The notes under the pieces: generated by a model
Told to the model about the DNA's origin: nothing
Database searches by the model: none
What the model saw: only the letters and a program-made list of their open reading frames with translations
Program-made: the position numbers and the translations under genes
Shown here: positions 29,959 through 38,900 of the stretch, piece after piece
How the letters are laid out: each line of letters starts with the position of its first letter
How positions within the stretch are numbered: the first letter of the stretch is position 1
DNA from: Phytophthora colocasiae
Taxonomy: Eukaryota; Oomycota; Peronosporomycetes; Peronosporales; Peronosporaceae
Assembly: GCA_018806915.1 (NCBI GenBank)
Contig: JAGKQI010000105.1
Location: 1,984,001-2,048,000, forward strand
Length of the DNA: 64,000 bases
Direction: 5' to 3'

Positions 29959-32231
29959 CGAAGGATTATAAATGGATCATATTCCGATCAAAACAAAAAA
30001 GGTCAATGACCAAATCCGTTGACCACTTCAAAAAACGTTGACCAAAGTTGATCGCCGGCTTGGATGGCAATCGGATAGTGACGCAGATATAAGAATACGA
30101 ACTTCATGAACATCATGTAACACCAGGCCACCAGGTAAGCCGTGACGGTATGTGCTCACGAATATCCACATTGTAGTTTATTGACGCTATTCCAAGACTA
30201 TAGATTCAGGGAGATTCACTGGCTCAATGTTTCGGCGGCGTGGACGCTGCTTGGCACGACACTTCGCCATGTCATCGATTCGATCGACGTGACGTTGGGA
30301 AAGGACTTGAATCATGGCGACGAAAGCGGGTAGTGATGGGTGGGGAGACGGCAACGCAGCGTTAATCTCACGATTGAACCGCTCTAGAGGATTATTGGTT
30401 CGACTAACCATGGCTTCATCGACGTCATGAACGTTCCAAACGCAGCTCGGCTTGTAGGTTTTTAGCCAGGTTTTACGAAAATATGACCAGAATAACCCCC
30501 ACAGGGACTCAGTGAAAGATACGTTCTTTTCCAAGCAGATACTGCGAACTTTGTCTTGTACATACCGGATGCCAGGACCTTCAATCTTATCGTGAGGAAT
30601 GACGGTAAGCATGTCCAAAACCCCCTTCCTCATTGCAATAGCGGCTTCTCTCTCAGGTATTTGGAGCGCTTTCAACTTCCTTCGACATGCCTGTTTAAAG
30701 TGGAAGTAGCATCCCACAATATCCGCGTCTGGAAACTGCACTTGAGCGGCAGCTTGCAAGCCTTCCTCGAAGTCACAAACTACCGCACTTGGCTCAATTT
30801 TGTCATCGGCAGCCACATTCACTGCCTCCATCAAATGCCAATACGTATCTTGTGTTTTGGCGGTACACAGCGTGTAAAACACAGGTACAAATAGATCGGT
30901 CGCGTTATCAAATACCATCATAACTACACATTGGTAGAATGGCTGAGGTACGCAACAAAAAGTCCCATCCAGAAACAGCGTAGTCCTCTTATACTTTAGC
31001 AGCTTGAGAAGCTCTGGATGAGCCCACCCAACCAAGCGTTCCAGCGTAGATCCATTCATGTAGGATCTGTAGAATTGGAAAAATGGCTGCCTGCTACCTG
31101 GTACCAGTGATAGCGGAGGGACTTCCACTACACCATGCAGGTCTGCACCGAAATGGCTTCGCCGAGTCCGATGTACACGCTGGATTACTTGTTCGCGTGT
31201 AAGTCCATACTGAACTAAAGACAGCGATTCAGGGTAGAAGTCATCGCGTATTAGCTTCCAAATACGTTCCGGAGTAAGATCCATTCGTGTCAGGGCCATA
31301 GTATCAGTAGCCTCTTCCATATCTTCACTCACATCCAGTCCCGGCGGCAATGTGGCACGATGGCCACGCTGACACGTGTGCTCATCGCGAAACTCGTACT
31401 CGTTCTTCTTGTGAATAAAGTGCAGTTTCGCTTTGCATTTTGCGCTTCTATACGCGCTACACCTGTACGACGTCCTAATGTCGGACTGGTTGTAGCGTGT
31501 AAATGCGTGTCCAGCGGCATGCAACACAGTATGCCTGCGCCTGGTAGGTGCCGCACTTACTTCAACAGGTGCTGCTGTCGTGGTCGGGTATAGCCTAGGA
31601 TGAGTAGGTATTGTCAGCAGATCGCCATCGGTATTACTTGAGCGAGGAGGGCTGCTTAGACTTGCTTGACGTTCAATCCCCGAACTGCTACTTGGGCGTC
31701 GCCCACGCCTGGAATTCCGACTCCGGCTCCTGCCTCGACCACGTCCAGAGCTCCGGCTTCTGCTTCGTTCGGAACTCCGGCTCCTGCGTCGGCGTTGCTC
31801 ACGCCTGGTATTCCGACTCCGGCTCCTGCTTCGTTCAAAACTGCGGCTCCTGCATCGGTGTCGCCCATGCCCAGAACTCCGGCTTCGGTTTCGGTTTCGA
31901 TCATGTTGAGGGTTCGAGCTCCGACTCGAGAGGCTTCTGCGCTCTGAGCTCCTGCTTCGACCTGAACGCTTTCTAAGTGAGTACTGCTGGCTGGCGTGAG
32001 TGTCAGCGGATGACGGGGGAGATAGTTCCAGCGTCGATACTGAAGACGGGGAGCCTTCTTGCTGCATAGTGGGTCGGAGGGAGTGGGTAAGAAGGAGTGT
32101 GGGGCACAGAGCCAAAGATGGAATGTCGGTCCAGGTCAACCAATAGATTTGACCAAATCCCTTGACCAGTGCAAAATTATGGGGTTGACCTTTTTTGTTT
32201 TGATCGGAATATGATCCATTTAAAAGTCTAC
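29959..32231. mobile_element. Mutator-like element (MULE) with 9-bp target duplication
   Basis: A 2.27 kb element. Inverted termini include a perfect 38-bp match, 29969-30006 against 32185-32222, next to a few diverged outer bases. Both ends are flanked by the 9-bp direct repeat CGTCAATTA (29950-29958 and 32232-32240), the size expected for Mutator insertions. Subterminal GGTCAA/TTGACC motifs recur inside both ends. It carries one long, uninterrupted transposase gene, so it may still be active or recently so. The right-hand duplication contains the stop codon of the neighbouring CMC4 gene. Confidence 0.88.
30187..32067 (-). CDS. Mutator-like transposase with RS-rich N-terminal region
   Basis: The longest frame starts at 32322, but that lies outside the element; the first ATG inside is at 32067, giving 626 residues. 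Residues ~30-125 are packed with Arg-Ser dipeptides (RSRSFERSRSRSRN, RSRSSERSRSRSSGRG), as in SR splicing proteins. A FLYWCH/WRKY-like zinc-binding region follows (YRCSAYRSAKCKAKLHF...H). The MULE DDE core has TTLFLDGTFCCVP (first Asp), VVCDFEEGLQAA and CYFHFKQA, and the C-terminal helix SRTNNPLERFNREI. It is uninterrupted and of normal length. The RS tract is unusual for a transposase and is rich in internal DNA repeats, so replication slippage may have expanded it. Confidence 0.88.
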   Translation of the reverse strand: MQQEGSPSSVSTLELSPPSSADTHASQQYSLRKRSGRSRSSERRSLSSRSSNPQHDRNRNRSRSSGHGRHRCRSRSFERSRSRSRNTRREQRRRRSRSSERSRSRSSGRGRGRSRSRNSRRGRRPSSSSGIERQASLSSPPRSSNTDGDLLTIPTHPRLYPTTTAAPVEVSAAPTRRRHTVLHAAGHAFTRYNQSDIRTSYRCSAYRSAKCKAKLHFIHKKNEYEFRDEHTCQRGHRATLPPGLDVSEDMEEATDTMALTRMDLTPERIWKLIRDDFYPESLSLVQYGLTREQVIQRVHRTRRSHFGADLHGVVEVPPLSLVPGSRQPFFQFYRSYMNGSTLERLVGWAHPELLKLLKYKRTTLFLDGTFCCVPQPFYQCVVMMVFDNATDLFVPVFYTLCTAKTQDTYWHLMEAVNVAADDKIEPSAVVCDFEEGLQAAAQVQFPDADIVGCYFHFKQACRRKLKALQIPEREAAIAMRKGVLDMLTVIPHDKIEGPGIRYVQDKVRSICLEKNVSFTESLWGLFWSYFRKTWLKTYKPSCVWNVHDVDEAMVSRTNNPLERFNREINAALPSPHPSLPAFVAMIQVLSQRHVDRIDDMAKCRAKQRPRRRNIEPVNLPESIVLE

Positions 32232-32240
32232 CGTCAATTA
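32232..32240. repeat. Target-site duplication of the MULE (second copy at 29950-29958)
   Basis: The nine bases CGTCAATTA match exactly on both sides of the element. The last three bases of this copy are the stop codon of the CMC4 gene on the minus strand. Confidence 0.85.
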
Positions 32241-32417
32241 ACTGGAACGAGTCTGAGCCTTCTGCTCGGCTTCCGTGGCAGCAGTGCAGCAGTCGTAGTA
32301 CCTCTTGATGACCTCGGCGCACTTGTTCTCCTGGTAGTTACGGCGCTGCAAACAGAACTGGATGGCGCATGCCTGCTTCTTGCACATTCGCTCGCACAGC
32401 TCCTTTTCAGCGGTCAT
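32238..32417 (-). CDS. CMC4-like twin CX9C protein
   Basis: 59 residues starting MTAEKELCERM. Cysteines at 12, 17, 22, 33, 43 and 44 follow the CMC4 order (C-x4-C-x4-C-x10-C-x9-C-C), with QACAIQFCLQ and NKCAEVIKRYYDCC typical of the family. CMC4 is a small mitochondrial intermembrane-space protein imported by the Mia40 disulfide relay. The frame is open upstream but the ATG at 32417 gives the usual length. The stop codon coincides with the Mutator target-site duplication, so the coding sequence is intact while the original 3' UTR now lies 2.3 kb away beyond the transposon. Confidence 0.87.
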   Translation of the reverse strand: MTAEKELCERMCKKQACAIQFCLQRRNYQENKCAEVIKRYYDCCTAATEAEQKAQTRSS

Positions 32418-32680
32418 TTCTGTCGATTTGTGTCTTAAAGACTGTTTGTGAGGTTGGCATGAGGAGCGTAGTGAATACAATTTGCACAATATGCAGGCAC
32501 GATGAACGCTCCAGTAAATTATGAAGATCGATATGCAAGGCTGCTAGGCTACACCAAACGGTCAGTAGCACTTACACTTCGTTGTCAAGACTAAAAAAAC
32601 TGCCAGCAACGAACGATAGCACTTGGGTCACTTGGATAGGTTACCTGCCATCTGCTGCCAGCCACTTGATCATAAGCTTC

Positions 32681-33653
32681 TTAGACAGTCGTGTCCACTT
32701 CCTCCTTGAGTGTCGTGGTCTTGGCGGCCGGAGTCTCCTCAGGTGGGGTGTAGTCCGGGACGCCGCGCGTGAAAGACGGGTGCTTCGTGATGACGAAGTA
32801 GTTGAAGTACGCGTTAGTGAAGCCCGCGAGGGACACCAGAATGCCGTAGACGCCGCACATGCCGAATGGGAAGATGGAGATCCTGAAACAACAGCTTAAT
32901 GTCAATTCCAGAGCTCAATTGTTAATAGTACCCAAGTCCACGTACATGCTCAAGAAGAGGCAGCGTCCCCAGGGACTGTACATGAAGCCGAAGCTGCCAC
33001 GCAGCAGCTTGTCGATGTAGGCCGTGCGGAGCTCGTATCCCACCAGAATCAATGCGAAGAAGCTGTATCAACCAGTACAAAGGTCAACAAACAAGCTACA
33101 AATACTAAAAAAGTCTCTCTTTCAGATCGTACATGGTGTAGATGACTGAGAGCGCGTCTGCCATGACGGAGAAGGCCGAGTCCGACTGGATAATCTGTCC
33201 CACCGCCAAGGCGATCATACAGCCAGCCATAGTCAAGTTCACGACTCTCATTGCTGACAGAACTCCAGACACCGACGACCCCATAATACTGCAATGAAAT
33301 ACAAGCCATAACGCGTCAGCATTATCCGTTGTATCATCCTTTTTCAGTAAAAACGCACATTTCCCGGGTCTTGGCCTTGATCTCCTCCCACACTTCGCCG
33401 ATGGAGATGGCATTCGCTGTGTTGGTCACTTTGTCAGCAGCAGACGGCGGTGGAGGCGGCAGCTTCAGGTCATCTGGGTTCAGAGGCGGCAGCTTGCCGT
33501 ACGTCGTGCTGCATTTAGGAATACAAAATGATGAAATGGTTAAGAGAATTCGACTCATCGCTCCTTTGTGGTTCATCGGACGTACTCAGTGCCCAGGGGT
33601 CCAGCATTTAGCACAGTTCCCCCCAGAACGGAGGTGTTGGCTTCGGTGGTCAT
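32681..33653 (-). CDS. COPI-associated-type four-segment membrane protein
   Basis: Five exons (33586-33653, 33359-33508, 33133-33288, 32946-33062, 32681-32882) join in phase to 230 residues, all with GTACGT/GTGCGT-like donors. After a Pro-rich cytosolic head (LPPPPPSAADK) there are about four membrane segments (RVVNLTMAGCMIALAVGQII, ALSVIYTIFFALILVGYEL, RCLFLSMISIFPFGMCG, GILVSLAGFTNAYFNYFV). This is the layout of COPI-associated/Tvp15-like Golgi proteins, with a loop GSFGFMYSPWGRCLFL and acidic membrane residues. Specific role unknown. It is co-oriented with CMC4 but separated by 263 bp. Confidence 0.75.
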
Positions 33654-34387
33654 CCTGCGAATGCTTTCTCTCTCTGTGTGTACGCACACACGCGCTGTCT
33701 TGGAAGGGCTGGGAGCGCTTTACCGCCGGCTTGGGCGATGCTTCTAAGGCAATTGACGGAGTTTTTGTATGTGGATTACAAAGTTCTAGTAAGCTGGCTT
33801 CTGGAGATTCACTGCAATAATCTATAATAAAGTTTCGGCAAGATTCACTGCAATAATCTATAATAATGTTTAACAGTTGTGCAATATGTGCGGGCGCCTA
33901 TTACTGTACAGTACAACGAAGCAAGCGGCGAAACTTGGCCGAAACTTGGCCATACAATTAGAAGGCATCTCCATGAACATATCCGCCATGCCTCACAGTG
34001 GAGAAGCGCTTGCAGCGAGCGCGCCACCGATATAAAGTACTGATCAAAATGGCGGCGCTTGTGCAAAAATAATTTTTTTGCTGCCTTCGCAAATATTGCT
34101 CCGTCTCAAATAATTATTGCGAACGCATTGTTCTTGAGCCGGGGATCATGTTAGACCCTGATTTACGTTTATTCGGGGTGTAAAACCTCCAAAATATCAA
34201 TATTTGATATCTGTTGAGCCGGGGACAGGTGACAAAATAATTGGTACCATTACCTGGACGTTTCCAGAGCAGTGATCAATGCAACATGGACGCTAAAGCT
34301 CGGTTGAGAACATTTGCTTGCGCAGCTTAACATTAGATACTAGTAATAAGTTAATGTGCTCGAAGCACTGTCTGGGGAGGACTCCAC
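33654..34387. other. Intergenic with direct repeats
   Basis: No gene seen. A 26-bp unit (AGATTCACTGCAATAATCTA and six more bases) occurs at 33805-33830 and 33841-33866. CCGTCTCAAATAATTATT at 34101-34118 recurs at 40102-40119 and may be a transposon terminus. Confidence 0.5.
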
Positions 34388-35311
34388 CTACTGGCAAGTG
34401 ACCTCGGGAGTATCCATCGACGACATCGATGCTGTGGACGCTGTGGACACGCCACTGCACTCGCTCATACTCCTGTTCTTACGCGGGGTGCATGCCACCT
34501 CCCTCGCCAGATTCAGGTTGTTCCTCCGCTTGAGCGTCTCCACACGGCCCTTCATGGTCTCCACCTGACCTAGCCATCGCTCGTCCTTTTCAAAGTCTAG
34601 CAGGCGAGATGTAGAGTTCTCGATCCGAGTCACGAACGCAGCGTAACTTGTGCACGGAGCACGGATCCGAGCGGAAATGGGCGTCGGAGGAGGCACGTAC
34701 AAGTGCTGGTTTGCGTCATTTGAGTTCGAGGAGAACGTGCGGGCACGCGACGAGTCCTCTGCGCAAGGCTTACGAACCGAGAAAGCAGCAAGGTGAAACT
34801 CGCGTGACTTTGGTTGTGGGATCTTGCTCACAGGTAGCACGAAACTCCGCTCGAGTCGAGCAGGGGACGACATCGGCGCAGTTGGAACCTCGCTTGTGTC
34901 TTGATTGTCCTCCTGCTGCTCTTCAGCTTCCTTCTCAACCTGTTGCTGTTGCTCTTCCTTAATCTTTTCTTGAGGCTCTTCCTTAATCTGTTCTCGAGGC
35001 TCTTGCTCAATCTGTTCCTGTTCCTGAGGCTGTTGCTCAATCTGTTCCTGTTCCTGTTCCTGTGGTTCCTGTGTCTGCACTACGCTCTCCAACTCCACTT
35101 CGGCGCTCACTACAGCCAGGTCCCGGCCAATGCGCACAATCTTGGTGGGCAGGATGATCGGTGTCTCCTCAACCACTGCCAGAGCGTCGTAGTACGTCAC
35201 TAGTCCGTAGACATTGCCTCGCTCCGGCGACTCCAGTGAATGGGTGGACGCGCCGTCGTCCGTGGACGCGGCCATACTCTCGAACATCTCCACGATGCTG
35301 CGCACTGTCAT
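34388..35311 (-). CDS. Hypothetical Glu/Gln-rich protein
   Basis: The frame is open for ~60 codons above 35311, but the first ATG is there, giving 307 residues; an upstream exon is possible. The N-terminal ~80 residues (SIVEMFESMAAST, VYGLVTYYDALAVVEETPII) look structured. Next comes a long Q/E repeat tract (QEQEQEQIEQQPQEQEQIEQ-like) and a Ser-rich C-terminus with a short helical stretch (ERWLGQVETMKGRVETLK). No family recognised. The repeat tract could be unstable. It is probably a real gene given the length and steady codon bias. Confidence 0.55.
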   Translation of the reverse strand: MTVRSIVEMFESMAASTDDGASTHSLESPERGNVYGLVTYYDALAVVEETPIILPTKIVRIGRDLAVVSAEVELESVVQTQEPQEQEQEQIEQQPQEQEQIEQEPREQIKEEPQEKIKEEQQQQVEKEAEEQQEDNQDTSEVPTAPMSSPARLERSFVLPVSKIPQPKSREFHLAAFSVRKPCAEDSSRARTFSSNSNDANQHLYVPPPTPISARIRAPCTSYAAFVTRIENSTSRLLDFEKDERWLGQVETMKGRVETLKRRNNLNLAREVACTPRKNRSMSECSGVSTASTASMSSMDTPEVTCQ

Positions 35312-35485
35312 GCTGACGCTGTTGCTGCTGCCACTAACTGTACTCTCGATGCTGTGTTCTCTGAGCAAACTCTGAATGGCGCTCGACGACGGAGAAAACT
35401 GCGCTTGAAGAACTTCCGACGAGAGTCGCGACCAGGCGACGAGGGATCCCAGTGCAACGGCGAGTGAGTCGGTGGCTGGAATGGC

Positions 35486-35600
35486 GCGCTTTTCAGTTTG
35501 AAAAAAGCAGATCGCTGATTAGCCACAAATCGGAAGAGTGGGATAATTCTGGCTCTATTTAGCTGGGGTCGGACCAAATGAGTCTCAACGGACGTCATAA
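35486..35600. repeat. Dispersed repeat, copy 1 (copy 2 at 40861-40989)
   Basis: The segment from the CAGTTTGAAAAAAGCA area through GGATAATTCTGGCTCTATTT to GGACGTCATAA is shared with 40861-40989 with small indels. The minus strand of both can be translated with the same piece (ETHLVRPQLNRARIIPL), so it may derive from a protein-coding or long-terminal transposon segment that I cannot name. Confidence 0.65.
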
Positions 35601-35651
35601 GAAGGGGAGAGCGTTGATTCAGTTGAGCGCATCCAGCCGCCAATTTATAGC

Positions 35652-35710
35652 CGAGAAAACAGCAAGCAAGGCGCTCGACACTGTCGAGCGCCTTGCTTGC
35701 TGTTTTCTCG
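35652..35710. repeat. 59-bp perfect palindrome upstream of dynactin copy 1
   Basis: 29-nt arms (35652-35680 and 35682-35710) are exact reverse complements around one C. The core is GGCGCTCGACA, and a smaller palindrome (GTGTCGAGTCGACAC) overlaps its right end. The partial gene copy downstream keeps only the left arm (~42553-42578). Confidence 0.9.
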
Positions 35711-35950
35711 TGTCGAGTCGACACTACTGTAGCAACACGTGTATCATCAGTCAAATCACCTGACGGCCTCCTGTCGAGCTGTCGAGGCGGAGGCCCCATC
35801 TGCCATTGGAGCAACAAGCTGGTGTCAAACTGACGATATACACCAAATCGACACCACATTCAAAATGTGGTGCACACTATATCATGTGCACCACACACAA
35901 TAATCATCCGCCTCAGAACTGATTCTTTATCATATCCTCCCCCCAAGGTT

Positions 35951-38900
35951 ATGGACTTGGAGGTTGGCGCCCGCGTAGCCTTTGGCGCCGGTAAGAGCGG
36001 CATCGTGCGCTTCATAGGCGAGACAGACTTCGCTAGTGGTGAGTGGGTAGGCATCGAGCTGGAGCGACCCGAAGGAAAGAACAATGGAGAGCTCAACGGC
36101 CGCGTTTACTTCACTTGTGCGCCCAACCACGGGCTTTTCATCAAGAAGACGATGGTGCGCAGTGTATTATCCTCCGTTTCTAAGTCACCTGTAGCTCGGA
36201 GACTATCGGGGATTGGTAGTGTGGCAGCGCGACGCAGTTCAGCCATTGGAGCGTCGTCATCTTCAATTCCGGCGCCTCCCAGCTCGGCCCCCAGTGGATC
36301 TGCGAGCTCCAGACTCTCGACACCTAAGACGAGGGCATCTATGATCACTCCTAGCAGCAGATCTAGTATCTCTGCAGCCGCTGCGCCAAGGACAAGACTC
36401 GGTTCTATGACAGGAAGTGCAGCAGCTTCGGACGATCAGTTATCAGAAGCTAAGGCGAGGATTTCCAAGCTCGAGGAAGAGCTGGAACAGAAGAACAGAC
36501 ATGTGGAGCAGTTGAGACAGAGTGTAACAGTCATGAAAGAGGCGGCAGCAGCTAACAGTGAGAAGATCAAGTTGCTGGAGGAACAGGGACAGGAACAGGA
36601 GAAGGAGCTCGAGGTGATGGCCGAGCAAGTTCAGGACCAGGAACAGGTACAGGTGGACGTCGATGGAGACGAGAAGATGGACGAGGAAATGGATGTACAG
36701 GAAACAGAAGAAGACATGGAATTGTCCCCGCAGGAAGAACTCGCCCAGCAGATCGACATCATCCGGGAAGAAGCGGAGGAACACGTCCGCTCGGTGCGTG
36801 CGGAGCTGGAAGATCATATTGCAGAGCTGCAGGCTGAACACGAGGAGCAGTTGGATGAGCTGCGACTGGAGAATGCTACGCAAGCGTCGGAGATTAAGGC
36901 TCTGGAGTCGGAAGTGGCCCAGCAAAAATCCCGTATTGCAGCGTTCACTGCTGCCGAACAGAAGAAGGCCGAGGAGGTGGCCATGGCCATGGCCAAGTCG
37001 AGCTCAGGTGCACGTAAAGTTGAGACATTGGAGAAACAAGCCGCTGAGCTCCAGGACATGATCGAGATGATGACGTTGGAGAAGGAGACCATTGAGATGG
37101 ACAAGGAAATCGCTGAAGAGCATGCTGAGGAGCTGCAGCAGGAGGTGGAGAAGCTTAAAGCAGCCATGGCGCTCTCAGCAACTACGGGGCCTGATTACTC
37201 GGAGGGATCTTCTGCTAGTGCTGGGGATTTGGCGGATGAGAACAACAAGCTCCGAGCGGCTGTCAAGATGCTGCATGAACGTGCGTCAGAGGAGAAGGCG
37301 GATCTAAGCAAGAAGCTGCGTCAGGCTCAACGTGAAAATGCTGAACTTGTGTCACTACGGGAGGAAGTTGAAGAACTAACCACGAAGAAGAACAAGCTGG
37401 AAAGCGAGGCGGAGGAACTCAAGGAGATGCTGGACGTTGCAAACGCATATGAGTCTATGGTGGAAGATCTTACAGACAAGAACTTGAATCTGGGGGAGAA
37501 GCTCGCAGAGTTGGAGACCACGGTGCAGTCCCTTGAGTCATTGCGCGAAGTGGACCAGGAAATGGAGCACCAGCATACCGAATACGAAGCGGAGCTGCGG
37601 GACGAAATCGATTCGCAGCGTGTGACGTTGCAGGAGTTGAAGCAAGCGGCCATTGACCAGAAGACGGTCCTCGAGGACAAGGAGCGCACTATTGCGCGGT
37701 TCCGTGACCTTGCTCACAGCCACCGCGAAGAAATTGCGCAACTGAAGGCGAAGCTTCGCGCGGAGACTGGCGCCGTTGAATCGTTAAAGGATACGGCGCA
37801 TCTGGCATTAAACCAGACAATGGGATTGCGCGCATTGGTTGCAGCTGCTCGCGAGCACGAAACTGAGGCCTCAAAGCAAAAGATCATCGCCGAACAAGCG
37901 CGACTGGAGAACTCGTTTTTGCGTGCTGTCGTGCCCAACTCAATTTTCTCCGAAACGGACCAAAAGGTTCTCCGTGTTCGACTAACACTGGGACGAATTG
38001 CTGGTAAGTCCGACATTTTGCTACAGCACTTGAAGAAGGACCTCGACACCGTCGCGCAACAACAAATTTCCAGCGGCCAGGTGGAGAATGAAAAGGAAGA
38101 TGGTGCTCCTGTTGCAGCAGTAAGCTTTGAGCAACTTGTCTTGGGCGACAAACTGGCCGCGATCTCGTGTCAAGCTAAGGAGGACTTATTCATGCTGGAA
38201 TGTCACCTGACGACGGAGGAGGAGTTCACTGACGGATGCTCAGCGCTCGATACTTTGCAAACTGCGGCATTGGAAAGTTTGTTGGACTCAGCGCTGTCAG
38301 CTTTCTCCGATGGTGACCTGCTCAATGGCCCTCGTGGTGGTGGCGACGTTGGGGCGTTGTATGACCGCCTTCTTCAGTCTTCGGATGAATGGCACACTGG
38401 CCGTGTCACACAGGTTTCATCGTCGGTAGGAGCTGAAAGTTTTGGTGCCCGCTCGGCTGTTATCAAGCTGCGCGCTAAGAAGAGCGTGGCGAAGCTGGCA
38501 TTCTCGATTTCGGCGATGGTGACGTTCTTACGCACAACGAAGAGTCTGCTTGCAAGCTCAGAGATGCCTGACGATGACCAAACGGCCGCGTTACGGGCGG
38601 AGCTTGTACCGATGCTGGATAAATGCCTAGGAGAGCTCCTGTCGGTGCTGAGTGTTGCTCAGCTGCTCTATCGCCGTGCGGAGATTGACCTAGCTGCTTC
38701 TGACGATGACCTTGATGGTCTTGTGGCGGCTGGTGGTGAAGTTGTAATTTCGATCCAGAGTTATGCTGCGGAGGCTCAGTCACTGTGGACATCGCTGCAG
38801 TCCCAGCTAGCGCAAGATGGCCTTCTGGAGCACACCAAATCGGCTGAAGAGCTACTCCCGTTCACTCAACAGACTGTGTACGATCATACTGTGGCGTTTA

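Noticed and set aside
31611..31976. Plus ORF with Ser/Cys/Ala-rich repeats opposite the MULE transposase
   Set aside because: It is the antisense of the RS-rich tract; the repeat comes from the AGNTCN-like codon pattern.
36443..36925. Leu-rich 160-codon minus ORF inside dynactin
   Set aside because: It mirrors the Glu/Lys/Gln-rich coiled coil on the opposite strand, where Leu-rich text arises automatically. Not a gene.
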